This document shows positions 8,772 to 17,544 of a DNA stretch of 64,000 nucleotides, in pieces. This stretch comes from Lysinibacillus pakistanensis (GTDB lineage: Bacteria > Bacillota > Bacilli > Bacillales_A > Planococcaceae). Location of the stretch: the NCBI RefSeq assembly GCF_030123245.1, contig NZ_CP126101.1, positions 3,594,501-3,658,500 on the forward strand, written 5' to 3'. Positions within the stretch are counted from its first letter, which is position 1, and the number at the start of each line of letters is the position of its first letter. The notes beneath the pieces were generated by a model. That model searched no databases, had not been told where the DNA came from, and worked only from the letters and a program-made list of their open reading frames with translations. The translations under genes were made by a program, and so were the position numbers.

Positions 8772-9034
8772 TCCTCACCAATTCCTTTAGAAATGAGTAC
8801 TTCTGTAACGGTTTGAAAAAGCTTCTCTGCATCAGGACCCTCTGCAGAAATTTCTACAATGCTTCCCGGAGTTACTCCCTGAGCCATAACACCCATAATT
8901 GATTTTAAATTTACTGACTTTTCCTTATATGTTAAGGCAACATCACATTCAAATGGTGTAACAGCAGTTACAAGTAATGCTGCAGGTCTAGCATGTAGTC
9001 CCTCTGGCGCTGTTATTTTATACATCTTTTTCAT
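8765..9034 (-). CDS. ptsH: Phosphocarrier protein HPr
   Basis: HPr is the small (89-residue) histidine phosphocarrier of the PTS. The catalytic histidine is His14 in GLHARPA. The regulatory serine, Ser46 in B. subtilis, is Ser45 here in NLKSIMGVM. It is therefore a true HPr that can be phosphorylated by HPr kinase, not the Crh paralogue that lacks the histidine. It lies 19 bases after the SIS-domain gene and overlaps ptsI. A clear ribosome binding site (GGAGGGGAT) precedes the ATG. Confidence 0.97.
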   Translation of the reverse strand: MKKMYKITAPEGLHARPAALLVTAVTPFECDVALTYKEKSVNLKSIMGVMAQGVTPGSIVEISAEGPDAEKLFQTVTEVLISKGIGEEC

Positions 9035-9053
9035 CGATATCCCCTCCGTTTTT

Positions 9054-9773
9054 TCAATTAAAATTAATCCGATGTTGATAATTAGCTATCAAAGCCTCAT
9101 TATGAGACCGATTGGATTCAACATTATTGCTTTCAAAAACTGGTAATACACAACCCTCGCTCGCCATATTCTTTATCACTTCACCAAATAATGCATTTAA
9201 AATAAATGACCCAATTACTGTGGAAGCGGGTGCAAACTGTATTTTATTGTAACTTAGAACACCATCGCCTATTGGTGTATGCGTATTGATCATTATATCC
9301 ACGATTTCCTCTAAACGTTTTCCACTTGGATGGCGTGATGGCTGATTATGATATTTAAGAGACTGTAGTGATATAACAACTACCCCTGATTGTTTCGCTA
9401 GAAGAGCTGCATCTATTGGGGCAGGATTTCGGCCAGAAGTTGAGATAACGATACATACATCATTTTCATGAAAGTCAAATTGCTCCTTATACTGCTCAAT
9501 AATCGTCGGATCCTTTTCATTTTTGGATGATGTTAATGCACCTGCATGTAATGTTAAAGGTTCAATAATGATTGGGCGTACGGGTACAAGCCCCCCCGCA
9601 CGATAAAATGCATCCTGGGCCAAAAGTTGAGAATGACCACAGCCAAATAATTGCACAATACCACCAAGTTGAAGCCGTTCCACAATTAACTGTGCAGCTT
9701 CCGCTATTTGAGCATGTTCTTGCTCTTGCACGGTTTGCATTAGCTTTTGTATTTCTAGAAAGTATGCATACAT
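9054..9773 (-). CDS. SIS-domain sugar-phosphate isomerase-like protein (UPF0309 family)
   Basis: The protein has about 239 residues and a single SIS (phosphosugar isomerase) domain. Its phosphosugar-binding signatures are FGCGHSQLLAQDAFYRAGG and VCIVISTSGRNPAPIDAA. ATG 9773 is chosen because AAAGGTGA precedes it and it avoids overlap with nagR; the frame is open for 27 codons upstream without a ribosome binding site. UPF0309 proteins have no firmly established reaction. The motif pattern is not that of the MurNAc-6-P etherase MurQ or of GlmS. Position between nagR and ptsH suggests a role in amino-sugar phosphate metabolism, which is inference. Confidence 0.78.
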   Translation of the reverse strand: MYAYFLEIQKLMQTVQEQEHAQIAEAAQLIVERLQLGGIVQLFGCGHSQLLAQDAFYRAGGLVPVRPIIIEPLTLHAGALTSSKNEKDPTIIEQYKEQFDFHENDVCIVISTSGRNPAPIDAALLAKQSGVVVISLQSLKYHNQPSRHPSGKRLEEIVDIMINTHTPIGDGVLSYNKIQFAPASTVIGSFILNALFGEVIKNMASEGCVLPVFESNNVESNRSHNEALIANYQHRINFN

Positions 9774-9777
9774 AGAA

Positions 9778-10512
9778 TCACCTTTTAATTTCACTAATGA
9801 ATTTGTAACGATCAGCTCGATAAGTACTACGCACAAGCTCAAACGGAACGCCATCAGATAAATAACTTGTACGTTTAATAATTAAGACAGGTGCTGTATG
9901 ATTAATTTGCAAAAATTTACTATCTTCTTTTGTAACAATAGCTGCCTCCATTTGTTGAATGGCATTGCCAATTTTTTGATGAAACTTTGCTTCAATCAAG
10001 GCATACAAAGACCCCATAATTTTCTTTTCATCTAGCTCTGGATACACTTTTACTGGAATATATGTTCTTTCGATTGCCATTGGCTTAGAATCCGCATTAC
10101 GAATTCGTACTACAAAGAATACCTCTTCGCCAGGCTCTAACATTAAATCTCCTGCCACATCAACTGGGGGTACAATTTTTTCAAATCGAAGAACTCTACT
10201 GCTAGGTTCCATCCCTCTAGCTCTCATGTCCTCAGTGAAACTCGTTAATCCCTTTAATGGTTGCTCCAATTTTGGATTAGCTACATAGGTCCCTCTTCCT
10301 TTTTCTCGGTACAGTAAGCCACTATTCACTAAGTTTGTAATAGATTGACGAACAGTCATTCTACTGACATCAAATTGCGTTGAAAGCTCACGTTCAGAAG
10401 GAATGTTTTCTCCAATCTTGTATTCTTCTAAATAAATGCGTTGTTTAATAATCTCTTCTATTTGTATATAAATAGGTATATGAGAATTTTTATCTAACAA
10501 GTCTTGCACCAT
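9778..10512 (-). CDS. nagR: GntR/HutC-family repressor of amino-sugar genes
   Basis: The protein has an N-terminal winged helix (residues 12-78, including IPSERELSTQFDVSRMTVRQ) and a C-terminal UTRA effector domain (about 95-235), the architecture of NagR/YvoA in B. subtilis. That regulator represses nag genes and is released by GlcN-6-P or GlcNAc-6-P. ATG 10512 is used because AAGAGGCGATAAGG precedes it. An upstream ATG at 10578 would overlap nagA by 47 bases and lacks a clear site. dre-type palindromes upstream of nagA (11755-11776) and of PTS IIB (5676-5690, 5782-5795) are its expected targets. Confidence 0.88.
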   Translation of the reverse strand: MVQDLLDKNSHIPIYIQIEEIIKQRIYLEEYKIGENIPSERELSTQFDVSRMTVRQSITNLVNSGLLYREKGRGTYVANPKLEQPLKGLTSFTEDMRARGMEPSSRVLRFEKIVPPVDVAGDLMLEPGEEVFFVVRIRNADSKPMAIERTYIPVKVYPELDEKKIMGSLYALIEAKFHQKIGNAIQQMEAAIVTKEDSKFLQINHTAPVLIIKRTSYLSDGVPFELVRSTYRADRYKFISEIKR

Positions 10513-10531
10513 CCTTATCGCCTCTTTACTT

Positions 10532-11689
10532 TCATTTCTCAAATACAACTTTACCCTGACAAATAGTTTTTTGCACATTTAATTTTTCATCAAGTAATAC
10601 AAAATCTGCATCAAAGCCTTCCATGATACGTCCCTTAGTTGTAAGCTTTAATTGCTCAGCAGCATTTGTAGAGGACATTGCAACAATCTCCTGCCATGAG
10701 CAATTTGTGATCGCTTTCATATTTTTTACTGCTTGTTCCATCGTTAACACGCTGCCAGCTAAAGCGCCATTAGACAAATGTGCCCCAGCCTTGGAAACAT
10801 GAACGGTTTGACCTCCTAAATCAAAATCACCGTACTGTAAGCCTTTCGCCCGCATCGCATCGGTAATTAAAATGATTCCTTTAGCTCCCTTAGACCGATA
10901 CGCTAGTTTGACAGCCTGAGGATGACTATGCACAAAATCTGCAATGATCTCGACCTTCACTGCATCCTCTACTAACACACCTCCAACGACACCCGGATTA
11001 CGGTGATGAAAAGGACGCATTTGATTATATAAATGTGTAGCCTGGCTTACACCCAATTCAACTGCCCTCTCCACATCCTCAATGGTTGCATCAGAATGCC
11101 CTATAGAGGGAATTATCTGTGAGCCCCTTAATGATTCAAGAAAGGCAAAGCCTCCTTCTACCTCAGGGGCAATCGTTATTTGTTTGATACGTTGGTTACT
11201 TATTTTTTGCCATGCTGCAAATTGTTCGATGGAGGGTAATATAATGTATTCAACTGGCTGTGCACCTGCCCTTTTTTTTGAAACATATGGTCCCTCTACA
11301 TGAACTCCTAGTAAGCATGCTTCATCTTCACTATTTTCAAAAAGTGCAATATTGGCTAAAGCGCTTTCAATTGCTTCTATTGATTGTGTCATTGTAGTAG
11401 CAAGAAAGCCTGTTACTCCCTCTTTTACTAAAGAACGAGCTATCTGATGTAAGGCAGATGGGGTGGCATCCATCGTATCGTGACCAGCAGAACCATGAAT
11501 ATGCATATCTATATAGCCAGGAAGCAAGAACCAATTTTTATCTTTGCCATCAATATAATGCTCAGCACGGTCGGATAATGCGTGACTTATTTTTCTGATT
11601 TTACCATTGTTAATCAGCAAGTCGCCCTTATACGGCAGCTTATCGTGATTAACTATCGTAACATTTGAAATTAATAGTGTCCCCTTCAA
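10532..11689 (-). CDS. nagA: N-acetylglucosamine-6-phosphate deacetylase
   Basis: NagA removes acetate from GlcNAc-6-P to give GlcN-6-P, a step in amino-sugar catabolism and cell-wall recycling. The amidohydrolase metal and active-site residues are visible: HIH at 63-65, HVEGP with Glu132, His198 in IGHSD, His219 in THLYNQM, and Asp277 in ITDAMRA. The 385-residue length is normal. Translation starts at TTG 11689, set by AAAGGGGGTGA 4-5 bases upstream. It heads the nagA-nagR-SIS-ptsH-ptsI-acetyltransferase unit. No nagB (GlcN-6-P deaminase) gene follows in this window. Confidence 0.95.
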   Translation of the reverse strand: MKGTLLISNVTIVNHDKLPYKGDLLINNGKIRKISHALSDRAEHYIDGKDKNWFLLPGYIDMHIHGSAGHDTMDATPSALHQIARSLVKEGVTGFLATTMTQSIEAIESALANIALFENSEDEACLLGVHVEGPYVSKKRAGAQPVEYIILPSIEQFAAWQKISNQRIKQITIAPEVEGGFAFLESLRGSQIIPSIGHSDATIEDVERAVELGVSQATHLYNQMRPFHHRNPGVVGGVLVEDAVKVEIIADFVHSHPQAVKLAYRSKGAKGIILITDAMRAKGLQYGDFDLGGQTVHVSKAGAHLSNGALAGSVLTMEQAVKNMKAITNCSWQEIVAMSSTNAAEQLKLTTKGRIMEGFDADFVLLDEKLNVQKTICQGKVVFEK

Positions 11690-11754
11690 TGAGTCACCCC
11701 CTTTATTCCCCTATGAAGGAGTATTGCTGAAGCAAACAAGCTACCAATATTTAT

Positions 11755-11776
11755 TTGGTATAGTTGTCTATACCAA
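11755..11776. promoter_or_regulatory. NagR (dre-type) operator of nagA
   Basis: This 22-base palindrome has arms TTGGTATAG and CTATACCAA around a four-base centre. The minus-strand reading matches the B. subtilis dre core ATTGGTATAGACAACT. It lies immediately downstream of, and touching, a TATAAT -10 box (minus strand, 11776-11781), so bound repressor would block the polymerase. Confidence 0.85.
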
Positions 11777-11781
11777 TTATA
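11776..11781 (-). promoter_or_regulatory. -10 element of the nagA promoter
   Basis: A perfect TATAAT on the minus strand abuts the dre palindrome. The -35 region 17 bases upstream is T-rich and only weakly conserved, as is common for regulated promoters. Confidence 0.6.
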
Positions 11782-11887
11782 TGATGCTTTCATAAAAATA
11801 AAAAGTAATTTTTTCATATTTTCTAAATTTTTCTTTAAATTTTAATTATTCACTAGCCTATCGATGAAATTATTGTTTTGGGCAATA

Positions 11888-11913
11888 AAAAAAAGAGCAA
11901 TACACGCTCCTTT
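11888..11913 (-). terminator. Terminator of the 6S RNA gene
   Basis: On the minus strand AGGAGC-loop-GCTCTT is followed by eight T residues directly after the 3' arm of the 6S closing stem. Confidence 0.75.
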
Positions 11914-12060
11914 TGTTTCACTTTGTATGGACGAATCCCGATTGTGCAGCAATGCCAAGAAACATTCGTTTTGAACCCGCAAGTCGCAGGGGGGTGCCCG
12001 CTTTGCAGTTTTAAACGTCCCGCTCCTTGTTAGGGCATGTTTGCGACTACAAAATGAAGG
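11893..12060 (-). ncRNA. ssrS: 6S RNA
   Basis: 6S RNA mimics an open promoter and sequesters housekeeping RNA polymerase. Four things support the call. The ends of the transcript pair in an 11-base stem (TTCATTTTGTA at 12048-12058 with TACAAAGTGAA at 11917-11927). The interior has the family-like GGGCACCCCCCT...GCGGGTTCAA segment. A good sigma-A promoter precedes it and a terminator follows. The position next to aspS is where B. subtilis carries bsrA (6S-1 RNA). Exact ends are estimated from the promoter and terminator. A covariance-model search would settle it. Confidence 0.8.
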
Positions 12061-12066
12061 CTCCCA

Positions 12067-12095
12067 ATTCTATAATGTTCGGTCAAAACTGTTAA
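12067..12095 (-). promoter_or_regulatory. Promoter of the 6S RNA gene
   Basis: Minus-strand -35 TTAACA (12090-12095) and -10 TAGAAT (12067-12072) are separated by exactly 17 bases. The predicted start is near 12060, at the 5' edge of the 6S closing stem. Confidence 0.75.
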
Positions 12096-12210
12096 GTAGA
12101 ATCAGCAGATAAACAAACACATCAGGATTCGTATTACAGTTATCATAACACCATATTTCAGATAATTCAAACGATTTTTCGTTAAAAAATTTAAATTCCT
12201 GCGAAAACAC

Positions 12211-12260
12211 AAAAAATACCTAGATTCCCAACATTTTTTGCTAGAGAATCCAGGTATTTA
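12211..12260 (-). terminator. Terminator of the hisS-aspS operon
   Basis: The stem AAATACCTGGATTC pairs with GAATCTAGGTATTT and is followed on the minus strand by T residues. It begins 11 bases after the aspS stop. Confidence 0.85.
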
Positions 12261-12270
12261 GAAGTACTAA

Positions 12271-14040
12271 TTATCTTTTAAATGCTTTAATTGCTAAATT
12301 TAACTCATCCAATTGCTCTGTAGAAACAGCACTTGGTGCACTAGTTAATAAGCAGCTAGCACTTGCTGTTTTCGGGAATGCAATTGTATCACGTAAATTG
12401 TTGCGGCCTGCGAGTAACATAACAAAGCGGTCAAGACCAAATGCTAGACCTGCATGTGGTGGTACACCGTATTCAAATGCTTCTAATAGATAGCCAAATT
12501 GTGCTCTTGCTTCCTCTTCTGAGAAACCAAGTAATGCAAACATTTTTTCCTGTAGCTCACGTTCATAAATACGTAGTGAGCCTCCACCAAGTTCATAGCC
12601 GTTTAGTACAATGTCGTATGCTTGTGCACGGACAGCAGAAGGATCCGTTTCCATTAAAGGAATATCTTCATCAAATGGACGTGTAAACGGATGATGTGCT
12701 GCTTTATAGCGACCGTCTTCCTCAGAGTATTCTAATAGCGGCCAATCTGTGATCCATAGGAAGGCAAATTGTGATTCATCAATTAAGTCTAAGTCATGGC
12801 CTAATTTCGTACGAAGTGCACCAAGAGAAGCTGCTACAACAGATGCTTGATCAGCAACAAATACAAGAATATCTCCAACCTCTGCTTTCATACGCTCCAT
12901 TAATGCACTTGCTAATGCCTCGTCAAAGAATTTCGCAATCGGACCATTTAAGCCTTCCTCTGTTACCTTTAACCAAGCAAGACCTTTTGCTCCATAAATA
13001 CCAACGAATTTTGTTAATTCATCCATATCTTTACGAGAGTATCTTTCTGCAGCACCTTTAATATTAATACTTTTTACTTGTTTTCCTTGAGCTACTGTAT
13101 CAGCGAATACTTTAAAGCTACAGCCATCAAAAATATCATTTAAAGCAACAAGCTCTAAGCCAAAGCGTACGTCAGGCTTATCTGAGCCGTAGCGGTCCAT
13201 CGCCTCTTGATATTTCATGCGTTGGAATGGAGCAGGTATATCAATCCCTTTAACTTCCTTCATAACAGCTTGGATTAAGCGTTCATTCATTTCTAAAACT
13301 TCTTCTTGTGTTAAAAAGCTTGTTTCAATATCGACCTGTGTAAACTCTGGCTGACGGTCTGCACGTAGGTCTTCATCACGGAAGCAGCGTGCGATTTGGA
13401 AGTATTTCTCAAAGCCTGCAACCATTAATAATTGCTTAAATAACTGTGGTGATTGTGGTAATGCATAAAATTCACCTTCATGGACACGTGATGGTACTAA
13501 ATAATCGCGAGCCCCCTCTGGAGAAGATTTCGTTAAAATTGGTGTCTCCACCTCTAGGAAGTCTTCGTTTTGTAAGAAATTGCGAATTGTACGTGTAACA
13601 TCTGAACGTAGCTTGAATGTATCATACATAACTGGACGACGAAGGTCTAAATAACGGTATTTTAAACGTAAATCTTCTGAAACATCTGTGCGGTCCTCAA
13701 TTTGGAATGGAGGTGTTTTTGCTGTATTAATAACAGTTAATTTCGATGCCTCTACCTCAATTTTTCCATTTGGCACATTTGGGTTAATTTGATCTTCTGC
13801 TCGAAGAATAACTGTCCCTTCTACTTCAATGACATATTCACTACGTACTTTATCTGCTAAAGCATGTGCCTCAGCAACATCAGGACTAAAAACAACCTGT
13901 GTTATGCCTGTACGATCACGTAAATCAATAAAAATTAAACCACCTAGGTCACGGCGGCGTTGTACCCAACCTTTTAATACAACTTTTTCGCCTTGTAACC
14001 GTTCTGATAATTCGTTACTAGCATGTGTTCTTGTAGCCAT
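12271..14040 (-). CDS. aspS: Aspartyl-tRNA synthetase
   Basis: This class II synthetase charges tRNA-Asp. The 589-residue length and domain order are bacterial: an N-terminal OB-fold anticodon-binding domain (about 1-110, [22 protein letters not shown]), the catalytic core with motif 2 [16 protein letters not shown], an inserted GAD domain (about 290-410), and motif 3 [15 protein letters not shown] near the end. It lies 121 bases after hisS with no separate leader visible. It is therefore probably co-transcribed with hisS under the upstream T-box, the arrangement seen in B. subtilis. A strong terminator follows. Confidence 0.98.
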   Translation of the reverse strand: MATRTHASNELSERLQGEKVVLKGWVQRRRDLGGLIFIDLRDRTGITQVVFSPDVAEAHALADKVRSEYVIEVEGTVILRAEDQINPNVPNGKIEVEASKLTVINTAKTPPFQIEDRTDVSEDLRLKYRYLDLRRPVMYDTFKLRSDVTRTIRNFLQNEDFLEVETPILTKSSPEGARDYLVPSRVHEGEFYALPQSPQLFKQLLMVAGFEKYFQIARCFRDEDLRADRQPEFTQVDIETSFLTQEEVLEMNERLIQAVMKEVKGIDIPAPFQRMKYQEAMDRYGSDKPDVRFGLELVALNDIFDGCSFKVFADTVAQGKQVKSINIKGAAERYSRKDMDELTKFVGIYGAKGLAWLKVTEEGLNGPIAKFFDEALASALMERMKAEVGDILVFVADQASVVAASLGALRTKLGHDLDLIDESQFAFLWITDWPLLEYSEEDGRYKAAHHPFTRPFDEDIPLMETDPSAVRAQAYDIVLNGYELGGGSLRIYERELQEKMFALLGFSEEEARAQFGYLLEAFEYGVPPHAGLAFGLDRFVMLLAGRNNLRDTIAFPKTASASCLLTSAPSAVSTEQLDELNLAIKAFKR

Positions 14041-14161
14041 TTATTTAGTTCCTCCAAATAATCTTTATTTATGTAGCATCCATTCCTATAAACTGTGGAA
14101 TAATGCCTCTTGATTGTCCATCATTGCTAGTGATGGATTTTTTATTTTTAATAGCTGAAAT

Positions 14162-15430
14162 TTATGATTGCTGTAATAGGTAATTCACTAATGCTGAAAA
14201 TTCAACTTTTTGTTGTTCGCCTGACTGCATATGCTTAATAGTTGCAGCTTGCTCCTCCAGCTCTGTGTCACCTAATACAATTGTATACTTAGCACCTAAA
14301 CGATCTGCGGATTTCATTTGTGCCTTCATTTTGCGATCCAAATAATCCATCTCCGTAGCAATGCCCTTCGCACGGAAGGTACTTGTTAATTCAACTGCCT
14401 TTAGCTTTGCTTCATCACCCATAGCAATCATATAGACATCAAGACCTGATGCTGTGTCTAATTCAACTCCCTCAGCTTCAAGAGCTAGTAAAAGACGCTC
14501 AATACTTAATGCAAAACCGATTCCCGGTACATCTGGTCCACCAATTTCTTCGACAAGCCCATTGTAGCGCCCTCCACCACAAAGAGTCGTAATGGCGCCA
14601 AAGCCAGAAGCTGTTGACATAATTTCAAATGTCGTATGGTTGTAATAATCAAGACCTCTTACTAGGTTTGGATCAACCTCATATGAAATACCTAGAATAT
14701 CCAAATACGCTTTAACTTGAGCGAAATAAGCTGCTGATTCCTCCGTTAGGAAATCCGTTAATGCTGGTGCGGATTTCATTAAAGGATGCTCGCGGTCTAC
14801 CTTACAGTCTAGGATGCGCAATGGGTTTTTTTGTAGTCGATTTTGACAATCTGTACAAAATTCATGAATATGTGGTTCAAAATGCTGGAGCAATGCCGTA
14901 CGATGTGTATCACGTGTAGCTTTATCTCCAAGTGAGTTGATGATTAATTTTAAATCCTTTAAGCCTGCTGATTCATAGACATCCATAGCTAGTGCAATCA
15001 CTTCAGCATCAATAGCTGGATCAGCTGAACCAATTGCCTCCACGCCAAATTGTACAAATTGACGATAACGCCCAGCTTGTTGACGCTCATAACGGAACAT
15101 TGGACCTAAATAGGATAACTTAACTGGCTGGTCTGGGGCACCGAACATTTTATGCTCAACATAAGCACGGACTACACCAGCTGTATTTTCAGGACGAAGC
15201 GTCAATGATCGCCCTCCACGATCCTCAAAGGTATACATTTCTTTTTGCACAACATCTGTTGTTTCACCAACACCACGTGCAAATAAATCTGTTTGCTCAA
15301 AAATAGGTGTACGGATTTCGTTGTACCGATAAACATGACAAATATCTCGAATAATCGCCTCGACTTTTTGCCATTTTTCTGATTGCCCCGGCAATATATC
15401 CTGCGTCCCACGTGGTACTTTAAAACTCAT
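14162..15430 (-). CDS. hisS: Histidyl-tRNA synthetase
   Basis: This class II synthetase charges tRNA-His. The 422-residue length is typical. Visible signatures are [15 protein letters not shown], motif 2 [18 protein letters not shown], the histidine-A motif [14 protein letters not shown], and motif 3 [15 protein letters not shown]. The C-terminal anticodon-binding domain occupies roughly residues 330-420. The gene is preceded by a canonical T-box leader and its promoter, so expression should rise when a cognate tRNA is uncharged. aspS follows in the same operon. Confidence 0.98.
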   Translation of the reverse strand: MSFKVPRGTQDILPGQSEKWQKVEAIIRDICHVYRYNEIRTPIFEQTDLFARGVGETTDVVQKEMYTFEDRGGRSLTLRPENTAGVVRAYVEHKMFGAPDQPVKLSYLGPMFRYERQQAGRYRQFVQFGVEAIGSADPAIDAEVIALAMDVYESAGLKDLKLIINSLGDKATRDTHRTALLQHFEPHIHEFCTDCQNRLQKNPLRILDCKVDREHPLMKSAPALTDFLTEESAAYFAQVKAYLDILGISYEVDPNLVRGLDYYNHTTFEIMSTASGFGAITTLCGGGRYNGLVEEIGGPDVPGIGFALSIERLLLALEAEGVELDTASGLDVYMIAMGDEAKLKAVELTSTFRAKGIATEMDYLDRKMKAQMKSADRLGAKYTIVLGDTELEEQAATIKHMQSGEQQKVEFSALVNYLLQQS

Positions 15431-15534
15431 GTAATTACCTCCTCTATTATTACTTATGAAAATTTTGAGTGTCTGCTTGTTAACCTAACCGTTTTTTCCT
15501 CTGGATTGTGCGAGCTCCACATCTTTTTAGAAAC

Positions 15535-15820
15535 AAAAAAGCTCTCGCCACCTTGCATATTGCAAGGGACGAGAGCTATAGAAGCTTCCGCGGTTCCACC
15601 CTAGTTGACGCGTCTAATAACGAGCGTCCTCCTCATAATCGGATAACGGCCGATTCCGTTTTTTCCTACTAAGCATTACTTTTCAGAAAAAAGCCTCTCA
15701 AGTGTTGTTCACGTTATACATTTTTGTAGGAAAGATTGCAGCCTAGGTCTTTCCCTCTCTTTTCCAATAGAGGTACACGTTACTTGCTTGGTCATAAGCA
15801 GTAAATCATTTTTTGATTAC
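15535..15820 (-). promoter_or_regulatory. T-box riboswitch leader of hisS-aspS
   Basis: The canonical T-box AGGGTGGAACCGCGG is at 15589-15603 (minus strand), followed by the terminator hairpin CTCTCGTCCCTTGCA...GGTGGCGAGAGC and a T run (15535-15580). The Stem I region is upstream. Its specifier segment reads GTGAACAACACTTGAGAG. CAC (His) at 15702-15704 is the expected specifier, but it overlaps an AAC triplet. Confidence 0.92.
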
Positions 15821-15825
15821 CCTTT

Positions 15826-15854
15826 ATGTTAGTCACAACGAATGACAATGTCAA
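15826..15854 (-). promoter_or_regulatory. Promoter of the hisS-aspS operon
   Basis: Minus-strand -35 TTGACA (15849-15854) and -10 TAACAT (15826-15831) are separated by 17 bases, just upstream of the T-box leader. Confidence 0.75.
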
Positions 15855-15968
15855 CTGTTTTTGTATTTTTCACGAAACAGTTACGAAAACAACAAATTCC
15901 ATTACCATTTTCCCACGAATTCTATTACTAAAGCATGGTAAAATAGCACAAGGAATAGGAGGAATCTG

Positions 15969-17540
15969 ATGAGAACAAAACTTTTACATATCATGATTAT
16001 CTTCGTGCTAATATTAACGATTGCCATTCCAAGTAAAATTAATGGTCAAAGGGCATTTGCTGACACCAGTGATTTAAAAGTGACGGGGTCGATTCTTCAT
16101 TTACGTGAGGGACCAGGACTGTCCTACCCCATTATTACGACGTTAGAAGAAGGTGATTCTTTAACTTCTATTGCTCGAGAAGGAGACTGGATTCAAGTAA
16201 AAGCAGGCAATGACGAAGGTTGGGTAGCATCATGGCTGACTGCACCTATAAATGCTAAACAAACCATTGATAAAACTATCATTTCACAGGTTGATCGTCT
16301 TAATATTCGCACTGAACCCGATATTTCTTCGGCGGTTCTTGGGCAACTATCAACAGGGAACCAAGCGAATCTGATTGAAGAAAGTGGCGAATGGGCGAAA
16401 ATCGATTGGAACGGGCTAGTTGGCTGGGTTTCGACCGATTATGTAACCATTAATAATATACCTGAAAAAAAAGCTGATTCTGATAAACCTGTCATTGAAG
16501 TATCTACAAAAAAGGTGAACAAAGATACAACATTTACAGTGCTAGTAGATACACTGAATGTTCGAAAAAAGCCAGATTTAAATGCCAAGAAAGTAGGTTC
16601 TGTTAAAAAGGGACAAGCCTTTAAAGTATTAGCCCAAGAACACAATTGGGTACAAATTCAGTACAATAAGAAAATAACTGGCTGGGTATATAGTTTTTAT
16701 GGAACATTTTCAAATGTAGAAAAAACTAAATCCACATCTTCCTCATCTACAGAGCTGGAATCTGTGACAATTATCTATAATGGGACAAACTTACGGACAG
16801 ATGCAACTACAACAGCTGAGGTTGTAGAACGTGTAGATGCTGGCAAAAGCTATCCTATTGTGGGCGCGAAAGATGATTTTTATGAAATACAATTAGGTGA
16901 CAAAACAGCATTTGTAGCGAATTGGGTCGTGACTACTACCTCCAACAAAGCTGTAACGACTAAAAAGAATACCTCTGAGCCTCGTAAAAAAGGAACGTTA
17001 AATGGGCTTACAATTGTGGTCGATGCTGGACATGGTGGTAATGATCATGGCACCACGGGACAACGAGGAACGGATGAGAAGGAAATCACATTAAAAACTG
17101 CTTCTCTGCTTGCTTCTAAGTTAAGGGCAGCTGGTGCCAACGTTGTGATGACTAGAGAATCGGATGAATATGTAGCACTCCGAAAACGTGTCTCTATAGC
17201 CCATCAGCATGAGGCAGATGCTTTTATTAGTATTCATTACGATGCAACGGACGATAGCTCCATTAATGGCTTTACATCATACTATATGAACAGTAACCAA
17301 AAGGCTCTGGCAGAGGCCATTCATAATGGGCTGTCCAGCAAAATAGATTTAAGAGATCGTGGAGCTCAACAAGGGAATTTTTTAGTACTACGAGAAAATC
17401 GGCAAAAAGCTATCCTTCTTGAATTAGGCTTCTTAAGTAATGCTAGTGAGGAACGTGTCGTGACAACAGCAAAATTCAGAGAACAAGCAAGTCTGGGGAT
17501 TTATCAAGGCATCTTAAATTATTTTAATGAAGGCAATTAA
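15969..17540 (+). CDS. Secreted N-acetylmuramoyl-L-alanine amidase with four SH3b domains
   Basis: This is an extracellular cell-wall hydrolase that cleaves the amide bond between MurNAc and the stem peptide. A signal peptide spans about residues 1-31 (hydrophobic core IIFVLILTIAIPS). Four bacterial SH3 repeats follow (about 35-93, 105-160, 188-246, 263-324), each with the LNxRxxPxxxxxxxG pattern, and should bind the wall. The C-terminal amidase_3 domain (345-520) shows the zinc/catalytic residues in VDAGHGG, KEITL, SIHYD and LELGFLS. It corresponds in position and architecture to B. subtilis YrvJ. It is read divergently from hisS, and GGAGGA precedes the ATG. Confidence 0.93.
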   Translation: MRTKLLHIMIIFVLILTIAIPSKINGQRAFADTSDLKVTGSILHLREGPGLSYPIITTLEEGDSLTSIAREGDWIQVKAGNDEGWVASWLTAPINAKQTIDKTIISQVDRLNIRTEPDISSAVLGQLSTGNQANLIEESGEWAKIDWNGLVGWVSTDYVTINNIPEKKADSDKPVIEVSTKKVNKDTTFTVLVDTLNVRKKPDLNAKKVGSVKKGQAFKVLAQEHNWVQIQYNKKITGWVYSFYGTFSNVEKTKSTSSSSTELESVTIIYNGTNLRTDATTTAEVVERVDAGKSYPIVGAKDDFYEIQLGDKTAFVANWVVTTTSNKAVTTKKNTSEPRKKGTLNGLTIVVDAGHGGNDHGTTGQRGTDEKEITLKTASLLASKLRAAGANVVMTRESDEYVALRKRVSIAHQHEADAFISIHYDATDDSSINGFTSYYMNSNQKALAEAIHNGLSSKIDLRDRGAQQGNFLVLRENRQKAILLELGFLSNASEERVVTTAKFREQASLGIYQGILNYFNEGN

Positions 17541-17544
17541 CATC

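Noticed and set aside
11355..11370. Catabolite-responsive (cre) site resembling TGAAAGCGCTTTAG
   Set aside because: It matches 12 of 14 consensus positions on the minus strand but lies inside the nagA coding sequence. A match of this quality can arise by chance; CcpA binding data would be needed.
15383..15604. Small plus-strand ORF opposite the hisS T-box terminator
   Set aside because: It is fully explained by the T-box leader and the hisS start region on the other strand.
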